A stretch of 64,000 nt of DNA from Candidatus Poribacteria bacterium (GTDB lineage: Bacteria > Poribacteria > WGA-4E > WGA-3G): NCBI GenBank assembly GCA_022821495.1, contig JAJEDN010000079.1, forward strand, positions 26,410 to 90,409. The letters run 5' to 3'. The notes beneath the pieces were generated by a model. It saw nothing but the letters and a program-made list of their open reading frames with translations, did not search any database and was not told where the DNA came from. Positions 26,576 to 34,221 of the stretch are shown here, one piece after another. A program made the translations under genes and the position numbers. Each line of letters begins with the position of its first letter. Within the stretch, counting starts at the first letter, position 1.

Positions 26576-28099
26576 CTAACTCATCTCATATCTCAGAAAA
26601 GACACATAAGCTACCATAAACAGAACAATATTCCATGCTAACAAGATCAGAATATCCACAGAAGCGCGGGAGAAACTTTCGGATAGTGAGAGCCGTTGAT
26701 GTTCAAAAACGGGCAGATCTGTCAACTCCGCTGGCCCTTGGTCATTGGAAAACCACGCTCGAGAAGAAAACGCCTTTTTATCTTTCAAATATTCTACAAT
26801 CTCGCGCTTATAGGCTCTGGCATTTTGAATAAAATCGTTATAATGCTGGCGATCAGTCCCCGCAATCGCCCCGACAGCGAAGTGATATACCTCTGCGAAG
26901 GAGACGCGGGAAAAGGCATCTGCAAACTTCACATTCCGTTCTCGTTGTTCTGCAGGTTTATTGAGAATTTCCTCTGCTTTACCGGCATATTCAGCCCGTA
27001 GTTGTTCTTGATATCCCAAAATCTCTTGGAAAATGGAGGTATCCGCTCTACCAATACTGTTAACGGTATAATTCTCTATTAAAAAATAACCGCCAGACCA
27101 AGAGCTGCTCCGCGTCCCTGTTGGTGTTGTCTCAGGTTCCCAAGTAATTGACTTTGTTATATTTTCATAGCCCCTCTGTTTAAGGTAGGCATCTCGCTCT
27201 TTTCCGAATTGGTTCCAGGCATCAGAGGCGGATTGGAGAAACATAGCTTCAGGTTTCGACTGATATGGCGGGAATTTCTCGACGGCAAACGTCACTACAT
27301 TTGAATGAACGCTCGTCAGAAGCACCCAAATAAACATCGAAAGGATTAAGCTTGTTGCAGCTGTCTTCGTCCAGACGGACAAGAGCAATCCTAAAAGATA
27401 CCATGTTGACACGTACAACAGCGAAACACCAAATATCAGTACAACATGTGCGATATCGTTTCCATCAAAAGCAGTGATACCAGAAGAAAGTGCCATTAGC
27501 AGTGCCACGATTAAACTCACCAAAACAATAGGCAACAGCGACAACATCCCACCGAGGTATTTTCCCAGCACTATCGTATCTCTGGGTATTGAATTAGATA
27601 ATACGAGTTTCAAGGTGCCGTCTTCTCTCTCCCCTGAAATTGTATTGTAAGCAAATAGAATCGCTAACGCGCTGAGCACAATTTTGAAGATGAAAACCAC
27701 ATCAACGGTCAGGAAAATCGTAAGGAAAGGATTGTCTGAACCGCGCTTCTGCGTTGGTGCCCCCCATATTGGGAAAGAGGGTTCAAAAATAGGTTTCGCC
27801 AATTCAACGGTGACGGTATTGGCACCCTCATTCTCCGTTCCCACATTAAAGATACTCAGAGGATTCGGTTTTCGGTGTGCTTTCGGTTTAATTTTGGAAT
27901 AGAGCTCCCATTCCCGCGCTTCTGTCTCTGCCTCCCGGACGGCGGTGTTATACCCCACCAAACGCTTCTCGTGATCATCCACCTGAACGAAAACCGCAAC
28001 GGCGGTTGAAAGCAGGCACACGATAAACCCAATCATGAATCGGGAGGTCAATACGTTTGAAACGAATTCTCGCTGGATAACAAGCCAAAGCATAACCAT
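26576..28099 (-). CDS. ABC-2 type transporter permease, copy B1
   Basis: 507 residues. Start GAGGTGCGTTT-ATG is well supported. It opens MVMLWLVIQREFVSNVL, then a span, a charged loop with DDHEKRLVGYNTAVREAE and PNPLSIF, and the permease core (VLSALAILFAYNTISGERED). The last span is LILLAWNIVLFMVAYVSF. The protein is paralogous to that at 32640 (EDYERRLAKYNQQE and PPNPLSLFSAG loop elements). Order B1 then C1 repeats the order at 34130-30935. A small membrane peptide gene lies just upstream. Confidence 0.87.
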   Translation of the reverse strand: MVMLWLVIQREFVSNVLTSRFMIGFIVCLLSTAVAVFVQVDDHEKRLVGYNTAVREAETEAREWELYSKIKPKAHRKPNPLSIFNVGTENEGANTVTVELAKPIFEPSFPIWGAPTQKRGSDNPFLTIFLTVDVVFIFKIVLSALAILFAYNTISGEREDGTLKLVLSNSIPRDTIVLGKYLGGMLSLLPIVLVSLIVALLMALSSGITAFDGNDIAHVVLIFGVSLLYVSTWYLLGLLLSVWTKTAATSLILSMFIWVLLTSVHSNVVTFAVEKFPPYQSKPEAMFLQSASDAWNQFGKERDAYLKQRGYENITKSITWEPETTPTGTRSSSWSGGYFLIENYTVNSIGRADTSIFQEILGYQEQLRAEYAGKAEEILNKPAEQRERNVKFADAFSRVSFAEVYHFAVGAIAGTDRQHYNDFIQNARAYKREIVEYLKDKKAFSSRAWFSNDQGPAELTDLPVFEHQRLSLSESFSRASVDILILLAWNIVLFMVAYVSFLRYEMS

Positions 28100-28108
28100 A
28101 AACGCACC

Positions 28109-28237
28109 TCAATTTTCAGAATGCTGCCCTTGAAGTCCAACACAGCTAGCAGCACCAAGAACGAGTGCTATTCCGACAAGATAAACGAAGATTTTCAGGT
28201 TGGAACTGAAGTTATCGCGCGTCCATATCTTTCTCAC
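28109..28237 (-). CDS. Possible small lipoprotein or membrane peptide upstream of permease B1
   Basis: A 42-residue frame starts at GTG 28237, with GGACGGAAAT upstream, and ends 9 bases before the permease start. It has a basic N-terminus (RKIWTRDNFSS), a hydrophobic segment (IFVYLVGIALVLGAAS) and then C-VGLQ, which could be a lipobox (GAASC). Its position suggests translational coupling to the permease. Coding status is uncertain because of its length. Confidence 0.4.
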   Translation of the reverse strand: MRKIWTRDNFSSNLKIFVYLVGIALVLGAASCVGLQGQHSEN

Positions 28238-28356
28238 GGTGATTTCCGTCCTTGTGCATAGCACTTGTAAAACACAAGCGGAAAAATATGTGATAATATC
28301 AATACGCACAAACATGCATTGTTAAATTACCGCAGGTAGATTGGGAGGCTATAGCC

Positions 28357-29391
28357 TTAGTTTGCTTTTAGTCTACCCCAAGTCGTTTTTAAGGTTTGAG
28401 CCGACGGTGAAACACTATAAAAAGGATCGAACCAATCCGGACTCAAATTAGTTCCGTCGTCTGTCAATTGCGTTGCGTTGCGGCCATCCAGATCAGATCT
28501 GAAGAGTTGGGGAAAGTTTCTCCGAGTGCTGAAAATAAATCCATTGCCATGTGCGGACCAAGCGGGATCAGAGCAATTATTTTTTTCATCGGTAACCTGA
28601 CGAAGTCCTATACCATTGCTGTCTACAACGTAGATTGTCCCCTTCAAATATATAAGAAAACCTTGTCCATCAAACCTCGCGTCATGAAGTTTTGTAAACG
28701 CTATTTGGTTATCTCGCCGAGACCAAACCGGATCAGATATCCACGGCATATCCTTTAGGAGGAGCATCTTTCGGGAACGTCTCTGTAAGTCGAAAATACC
28801 TAGGGGTGTGTGTTTGAGACCACCCACTACATATACTATCTGTTTCCCATCAGGAGACCAACTCGGATCAAATCCTGCTGTCAATTCCTCAACGGATTCT
28901 CCACTTACCGTCGCGACGCAAAGTGTAAGGTCAGTATAAGGGACAAATCGTAATCCGAATTGTTCAATTGCCTTTCCGGGATCCCCTTGTGCATAAGCAA
29001 TCCGTTTGCCGTCAGGGGACCAATCAGGATTCCATCTATACTTGCTGTTTCCAAATACCTTCCGAACATTTGTGCCATCTGCATCCATTACATACAAATC
29101 GAAGATACCATCTCGATCTGAACTGAATAGGATCTGCTTTCCATTCGGCGACCAAACCGGGTCGTAATCGGCTGCAGGATGCTGGGTCAAATTGATCTGT
29201 TCAGTGCCGTCAGTGTTCATGGCATAGATTTCGGCATTGTCGTCCCTCTTTGACATAAACACGATTTTCCCTTGTGCCCACACCACAGAACCACTACTGA
29301 ATATGAGTAATGCACTGATAGTGCAGCCGAGTATTAGAGATCTGATATAACTCACAACCTCCAAAGCGGGAGCAATAGACATGCGTTTCAT
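28357..29391 (-). CDS. Secreted TolB/PD40-type beta-propeller protein
   Basis: 344 residues. ATG 29391 has AAGGAG 8 bases upstream. Signal peptide region (LILGCTISALLIFSSGSVVWAQ) is followed by repeats of the PD40 type: EIYAMNTDGTEQINLTQHP, DPVWSPNGKQILFSSDRDG, DLYVMDADGTNVRK, PDWSPDGKRIAYAQG, DPSWSPDGKQIVYV, DPAWSAHGNGFIFS. At least six blades can be counted. Probably periplasmic, binding a partner through the propeller; no catalytic domain is attached. It is part of the long minus-strand run but separated by short gaps from its neighbours. Confidence 0.88.
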   Translation of the reverse strand: MKRMSIAPALEVVSYIRSLILGCTISALLIFSSGSVVWAQGKIVFMSKRDDNAEIYAMNTDGTEQINLTQHPAADYDPVWSPNGKQILFSSDRDGIFDLYVMDADGTNVRKVFGNSKYRWNPDWSPDGKRIAYAQGDPGKAIEQFGLRFVPYTDLTLCVATVSGESVEELTAGFDPSWSPDGKQIVYVVGGLKHTPLGIFDLQRRSRKMLLLKDMPWISDPVWSRRDNQIAFTKLHDARFDGQGFLIYLKGTIYVVDSNGIGLRQVTDEKNNCSDPAWSAHGNGFIFSTRRNFPQLFRSDLDGRNATQLTDDGTNLSPDWFDPFYSVSPSAQTLKTTWGRLKAN

Positions 29392-29507
29392 AAAATGCTC
29401 TCCTTGTCTTGATTTTTGAATTTTATCTTATATTGTGCTAAAGGGAATACGATACGCAGATATAGTCTCTACCCAGAAATCCCTGTCTGCGTAAAACTTA
29501 TGTAAAT

Positions 29508-29714
29508 TTACAACGATTGTTGTACACCGAAAAACTTAACTTCACGAATCGCAGTACCTTTGAGTTGAATCTCGACGCTTGCGTTTGGGTTTCGAGTAGA
29601 ATTCTGTTTGTCTTCGATGCCGTCTGCGCTCAACCGTAGATAGAGAACTTCTCGCTGAATACTGAAGCGGACGGGTGTCAACCCTTCGATGTCTTGATGT
29701 TGCTTATCAGACAC
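29508..29714 (-). CDS. Small hypothetical protein or gene remnant
   Basis: 68 residues from GTG 29714 with no clear ribosome site. The frame remains open upstream for about 17 codons without ATG. The sequence is polar and beta-rich (FSIQREVLYLRLSADG, NASVEIQLKG), resembling the end of a larger domain. A likely ECF-type promoter lies at 29769-29797 directly in front of it. It may be a short regulated gene or the last part of a deleted one. Confidence 0.35.
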   Translation of the reverse strand: MSDKQHQDIEGLTPVRFSIQREVLYLRLSADGIEDKQNSTRNPNASVEIQLKGTAIREVKFFGVQQSL

Positions 29715-29768
29715 CCAATCAAAGGCAATATCAAAACAAGATGGATCGTCGGTTGTCGTCTTATAATA

Positions 29769-29797
29769 TTATGTCGCGCTTTAAAAGAAAAGGTTGC
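29769..29797 (-). promoter_or_regulatory. Possible ECF-sigma-type promoter, second copy
   Basis: Read on the minus strand: GCATTTTATTGCAACCTTTT, 11 bases, CGACATAA. It matches the sequence in front of the sigma-peptidase fusion (42307-42337) in both the GCAACCTTT and CGACATAA blocks and in the GCATTTTAT stretch upstream. The distance from AAC to CGA is 16 bases here and 18 there. Confidence 0.5.
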
Positions 29798-29837
29798 AAT
29801 AAAATGCGTTGTTAGGCAATTTTTTCATTTGCGGTGC

Positions 29838-30725
29838 TTATTTCCTACCAGAATCAATAGATTTGATCTCATATTGTTTTAGTTCAAGACTCTTTTCCAC
29901 TTTTAAAGCAGCGGATTTGCGGACAAATTTTACAATCCCGACGTTAGGTGCCAACCAAAGCGTTGTTAACTCTATACCAGCCTCATCGGGTGATGCTGAT
30001 TGCGCCTCTCCCTCTTTCTCCGCTATTTTTGCCTCATCGCCCGCGTCCATCCAATACTCAATTTTCAAACAGTCTTCAAATGTCTCCGCGGGGGTCTTTA
30101 CAGTCTCTTTGGCTGTCACCTTCCCTTTTTCGACTAAATCAATAGGAATAGCATTAACCTGATCGCCGCCCGGAATCTGAAAATCAGGACTTTGCATTTT
30201 CAACTTGAGCGTTATGGAGCCGCTGATCTGTGTTGCCATCCACGCTTTATCAAAAACAATAGGGGTTGGGAGAAGATAGAAATCGTCTTTCGCTTCGACC
30301 TTAATCTCGTAACTGAAATCAGCACTAACTCCGGGGGATGTCGAGATCCCTTGCTGTTTCTTGATATCCGCGTCCATTTCTTTACGGAGTTTCGCCTCAA
30401 ACGCTTTTTTCACTTTATCACCAACAAAGAAGGCTATTCCGTCTTTACGGATTTGGTAAAAATTGGGATGAACGTAATGCTCGTAATCTGTCCAATCCTC
30501 CAAAGGAGGTTCATAACTGAAGGCGTGATACATCTCCCCGGCAATTTCTTTCCCCTCAACGACACGCCGCGTTAATTCGTTTCCATCCGGGTCTTCGTAA
30601 ACCCAGTAACTTCCGAGTGTCTCTGGAAAGTATTGGATAGTTTCCGCTGCATCGCCTATCAACACTGCGCTGAGCCCAAAGACGAGTAAAAGCGTAAAAA
30701 AAAAGGTACGAAATCTTTTCAACAT
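29838..30725 (-). CDS. Secreted protein sharing an F-x-D-C-L-K module with the M61-like peptidases
   Basis: 295 residues. ATG 30725 follows GGGGGAA; a TTG at 30740 is also in frame. Signal peptide (FFFTLLLVFGLSAVLIGDA). The N-terminal part (YFPETLGSYWVYEDPDG) resembles the YLPLQVDNAWTYKW start of a module in the peptidases at 34222-42274. The C-terminal part (ETFEDCLKIEYW ... LTTLWLAPNVGIVKFVRKSA ... LKQYEI) resembles their AGTFSDCLK ... TRYLWFAKGVGIVKMRYEHA ... LLEYDV. No HExxH is present. It looks like a stand-alone version of the non-catalytic peptidase module, possibly a periplasmic binding partner (inference). Confidence 0.8.
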   Translation of the reverse strand: MLKRFRTFFFTLLLVFGLSAVLIGDAAETIQYFPETLGSYWVYEDPDGNELTRRVVEGKEIAGEMYHAFSYEPPLEDWTDYEHYVHPNFYQIRKDGIAFFVGDKVKKAFEAKLRKEMDADIKKQQGISTSPGVSADFSYEIKVEAKDDFYLLPTPIVFDKAWMATQISGSITLKLKMQSPDFQIPGGDQVNAIPIDLVEKGKVTAKETVKTPAETFEDCLKIEYWMDAGDEAKIAEKEGEAQSASPDEAGIELTTLWLAPNVGIVKFVRKSAALKVEKSLELKQYEIKSIDSGRK

Positions 30726-30892
30726 GAGTCGTTCCCCCAATTTTTGAGATTATAGTGAATTTTGTAATTAGTTATACATTCTTGCTGAAGACCAATCCCC
30801 CTATGAAGAAATCCGCAGAAATACCGGATTTAGTCTGGGAATAGACTAAATCCATTCCTTGTATTACATTGCAAATACCCCCAGCAAAAACA

Positions 30893-30910
30893 CCCCCCTT
30901 ATCAGGGGGG
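30893..30910. repeat. CCCCCCT-tatc-AGGGGGG hairpin of the CCCCCTAAATCCCCC family
   Basis: Seven-bp stem with the same TTATC centre as the copies at 7.1 and 18.3 kb, just downstream of the permease at 30935 (minus strand). It may act as a transcription stop there. Confidence 0.5.
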
Positions 30911-30934
30911 AACTTAGATTGACACCTATGGTGT

Positions 30935-32461
30935 TCATACCTCCGAACGTATAAAGACAAGGAATGCCCCTGAAATAAATACGCCGAGTAGTAACACGAG
31001 TAACAGCAGGTCCAAAGTTGCGGTGTTGAACGTATCGCTAAAAGCGATCTTATCGTCAAATTTCGGGATTGCTTCACTCACAACGGGTTTCTGAGACATG
31101 CCCTTGGGAATGCCGATGAAGTGGCGACTTTGGATGTCTGCTCTATCGGTTTCGACGATGAATTGTCGAAATTGCTTTGTGTGCTGATGTACATGTTCCA
31201 AGTATTGCAAGTGCCGATTAAAACCGGTGCCTGCCATTGATTCAAGGGCGTATTGGACAATCGCTGCGGGTGAAATCCGGGTTACCGATCTCGCGCGCTG
31301 CACCTGTGCGACTTGTGCATCCAAACGCTCGCGATTAAGGCGTTCTCGGGTTTCAACATCTCTACTGATGAGTTCTGCTTTGAGTGCCAATTCCTCATCA
31401 CCTTCTGTCTCCCAGGACCCTCTTAACTTTTCTGCTGCGGCCATGGCAGCTTCAGGTGACGTTTCATAAAGTTTCTGAAGTTCACTTAGACTTGGGAGAT
31501 TCGGGTTCTTTTTTTCTTTAATGGCGCGCATTCGGGCACCATAGTCGTCATTAATCTGCTTAAGGGCTGCTTTTCTTGCATCGCGAAATTGATCCATTGT
31601 TTGGACGGGCGGCATCCACTTTGTGGAGAGGGTACCGAGGGTGGATGGCATAAAAATCACAGCAGCTACCCAAATCAATAAGAGCACAACGAGACTCACC
31701 CGCGGCTCTCGCGTGCCAGCGGAGACCATCAGCCCCAATCCAACGAAGATACCCGCGTAGCAGAAAGCGATCAGCAAGATCAACCCCAAACGTCCCCAGT
31801 CGGCTGCACTCAGTTGCGTCCAACTATCGACGGAAATCACTGCTAAATTCAGCAGCACCGCAAAAATGAAAGGAATGAGTACGGTTATTAAGGTACCCAA
31901 GAATTTACCGATTAACAAGATGGGACGCGAAATCGGATTCGCAAGGCACAATCTCAAAGTTCCCTGTTCTCGCTCGCCAGAGAGCGCATCAAACGTGAAA
32001 AGGAGCGGAATAAACGAGAGCAGGTAAGTGATAATAAACACCCAATCTATTTTTGTTGCATAGGGACGAAGATCTGTCGCATCCGGGTTCACGGTGCCGT
32101 ACTTCAACCACCAGTTGCTTTTGACCTCACCCCCCTGACCGCTTGTAGACCAAGACTCCCCATTTGATATGTTTTTGGGCAAATAGGCATCCCCACCGTC
32201 TGCGATGAAGGAGAGCGAAGAGGGACGTTTGTTAAGGTCACCGGGTCCCTTTCGCGCCAGCGCATACAATTCCGTTCGGGATTTCAACTCGTTCGCGGAT
32301 TTGGTAACTTTCTCGGAATAGTTCCGGACCCGCTTTGGATGCGTCCGAAGATGCACCGCAGCGTTGGTAACCATTAAAGCCGAAAGTATCACAACTGTTA
32401 GAACAAAGCGCAGGCTGTTGATATGGTCAAAGAGTTCTCGTTTGATAATATGCCAAATCAT
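30935..32461 (-). CDS. ABC-2 type transporter permease, copy C2
   Basis: About 508 residues. ATG 32461 has AAAGGAG 7 bases upstream; in-frame codons to 32500 have no ribosome site. Span 1 (FVLTVVILSALMVTNAAV), a large external loop (GPGDLNKRPSSLSFIADGGD, then WSTSGQGG), then KIDWVFIITYLLSFIPLLFT followed by FDALSGEREQGTLRL and further spans. The final span is LLLLVLLLGVFISGAFLVF. It is a paralog of the permease at 25083. It follows the permease at 32640 in the same order as 26576/25083 and probably forms a heterodimer with it. Confidence 0.87.
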   Translation of the reverse strand: MIWHIIKRELFDHINSLRFVLTVVILSALMVTNAAVHLRTHPKRVRNYSEKVTKSANELKSRTELYALARKGPGDLNKRPSSLSFIADGGDAYLPKNISNGESWSTSGQGGEVKSNWWLKYGTVNPDATDLRPYATKIDWVFIITYLLSFIPLLFTFDALSGEREQGTLRLCLANPISRPILLIGKFLGTLITVLIPFIFAVLLNLAVISVDSWTQLSAADWGRLGLILLIAFCYAGIFVGLGLMVSAGTREPRVSLVVLLLIWVAAVIFMPSTLGTLSTKWMPPVQTMDQFRDARKAALKQINDDYGARMRAIKEKKNPNLPSLSELQKLYETSPEAAMAAAEKLRGSWETEGDEELALKAELISRDVETRERLNRERLDAQVAQVQRARSVTRISPAAIVQYALESMAGTGFNRHLQYLEHVHQHTKQFRQFIVETDRADIQSRHFIGIPKGMSQKPVVSEAIPKFDDKIAFSDTFNTATLDLLLLVLLLGVFISGAFLVFIRSEV

Positions 32462-32527
32462 TGGGATTCTCCTTTGGAAGTTGCCTGCCCCGTTAAGCAA
32501 GTTTCAATATTAAGTTTACGTTTTTGA

Positions 32528-32625
32528 TCCATAGGACAATTGGAAGATTGGAAGTCGGGAGGATAACGAACACAGCGTTTCTTCCAACCTTCCTTTTTTC
32601 CATCCTTCCTCAAAACCTAAATATG
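32528..32625. repeat. Purine-arm/pyrimidine-arm dispersed repeat, copy 3
   Basis: TTGGAAGATTGGAAGTCGGG on the left and CTTCCAACCTTCC/CCATCCTTCC on the right, between the two permeases of this pair. Confidence 0.55.
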
Positions 32626-32639
32626 TTTCTTAAAGTTGC

Positions 32640-34130
32640 TTAAACTTCAATTTTGATGAAAAACAGAAATGTCACCGTGAACAGCACCAGATTGATAAGT
32701 AGCAGCAAAAGCAATCCGGGCAGTGCTCGCGTTGCGTTTTCCGAAGCATCCGTCCGCTTAAAACGGAACTGTGGCAAATCCCACCAGTCTACTGCACCTT
32801 TGTCAGAGGCGAACCATTGCCGACTGCCGAACGCATCTTTATCGTGGAAATAGTCAATGACGGTACGCCGGTAACTTTGAACGGCTTGCACAAAATCAAA
32901 CATGCCCTCCAGATCAGTGCCGACCCAAGCAGAGGCTGTAAACGTATAGAGGCTTGCTGGACTGAGTTTCATGAGACGTTCATGCCATATCGCTCTCTGG
33001 AGGGAGGTGCTATCTAAAGTCTGTTTTCGGACTAAACCGATCTGTTCCGCAGAACGGAGGTACAAGGCACCCATAGTGGCATGATACTTTTGAACATGTG
33101 GCACTAACGGTTCTGATTGGTTTCCCAGCAATCTCATATTTATTCCATACCGTTTGCTGAAGTGCCTTCCTGACGAGAAACTATTACTTGACTGAACATC
33201 CAAGTTAAATTTTTGAGGTTCACCTTCAAGCGGACTATTCGCCAAGAACACGCGTTCTTCTCTGTCAACCTCTTCCCATATCTGTTCAATCTGTTGATCT
33301 GCTGATGAATGTATTGCGCGCGTATCACTAACCGGAGTGATGGTAAATCGGCTCCAGTTTGGATAGACGAGTACCAAAGCTACCCACAAAAACATACAGA
33401 GCATCAATGATGTAGCAGTCCGGCGCATTGTCGCCGAAATCAGTAATCCTATCAAGTAAAATACAGACAGGTAGATGCTCGTGGTCAAAACTATTCCCCC
33501 GATCCGAAGAAAATCTTTTCCATCCAGCTGGATCGAGCTGGTGGTGGATAACAGAATCAGGACCATTAATAGGCTCATCAGCACAGGGATCAGCAGACAG
33601 GCCATTGCTCCTATATATTTCGCAAATAGAATGGCACCGCGTCGCACTGGATGGGAGATAACCAAGCGTAAGGTGCCGTTTTCCCAATCTCCTGCAATCG
33701 CATCGTAAGCGAAAAGCAGTGCCATCAAGCTCAAAACGACTTGAAAAATAAGGATGAGATCGATCTTTGAAAAAAGGTTGAGGAACGCGTTATCGAGACT
33801 TCGCGCCGAGGCATCCGAAATCATCGGGACGGAGCCGTAATAAATTTCAAAGGTAGTGCCAAGCCGCTTATCCAATCCTGCACTAAAGAGGCTTAGCGGG
33901 TTCGGAGGGCGTTCAACGGACAGTTTTAGTGTTGAGTAGGTTTCCGCTTCCTGTGCCTTCTCACGATGCGCGTTTTCTTGCTGGTTATATTTCGCCAATC
34001 GACGCTCGTAATCTTCAAGGAGCACGACAGCATTCGCGACAACGAGCAGAAGCGTAATGATAACGGCAGCAAAAAACCGTGCACTCATCAGATGGCTCAG
34101 AAGTTCTTGGCGGATAAGTGTTCGCAACAT
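32640..34130 (-). CDS. ABC-2 type transporter permease, copy B2
   Basis: 496 residues, ATG 34130 preceded by GGGGATATT. Opens MLRTLIRQELLSHLMSARF, span 1, an external loop (EDYERRLAKYNQQENAHREK, PPNPLSLFSAGLDKR), then VVLSLMALLFAYDAIAGDW with the GDWENGTLRL variant of the GERE motif and further spans. The final span is LLLLLLINLVLFTVTFLFF. It is a paralog of the permease at 26576. It lies 91 bases after the membrane-anchored peptidase gene and begins the second permease pair; expression may start from the peptidase operon. Confidence 0.87.
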   Translation of the reverse strand: MLRTLIRQELLSHLMSARFFAAVIITLLLVVANAVVLLEDYERRLAKYNQQENAHREKAQEAETYSTLKLSVERPPNPLSLFSAGLDKRLGTTFEIYYGSVPMISDASARSLDNAFLNLFSKIDLILIFQVVLSLMALLFAYDAIAGDWENGTLRLVISHPVRRGAILFAKYIGAMACLLIPVLMSLLMVLILLSTTSSIQLDGKDFLRIGGIVLTTSIYLSVFYLIGLLISATMRRTATSLMLCMFLWVALVLVYPNWSRFTITPVSDTRAIHSSADQQIEQIWEEVDREERVFLANSPLEGEPQKFNLDVQSSNSFSSGRHFSKRYGINMRLLGNQSEPLVPHVQKYHATMGALYLRSAEQIGLVRKQTLDSTSLQRAIWHERLMKLSPASLYTFTASAWVGTDLEGMFDFVQAVQSYRRTVIDYFHDKDAFGSRQWFASDKGAVDWWDLPQFRFKRTDASENATRALPGLLLLLLINLVLFTVTFLFFIKIEV

Positions 34131-34139
34131 AATATCCCC

Positions 34140-34221
34140 TAAAATGGTTGTTGGTTGTTAGTTATTAGTTATTAGTTACAAGAGGTCTCTTAACTTATAA
34201 CCAACAACTATTAACCATTAA
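34140..34221. repeat. GTTAGTTATTAGTTA-type simple repeat with inverted arms
   Basis: A run of TTGTTAGTTATTAGTTATTA (about 34150-34177) is followed by TATAACCAACAACTATTAAC-type sequence (about 34197-34220), an imperfect inverted repeat between the anchored peptidase and permease B2. Similar CAGTTATCAGTTGTTAG sequence occurs near 58248. Confidence 0.5.
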
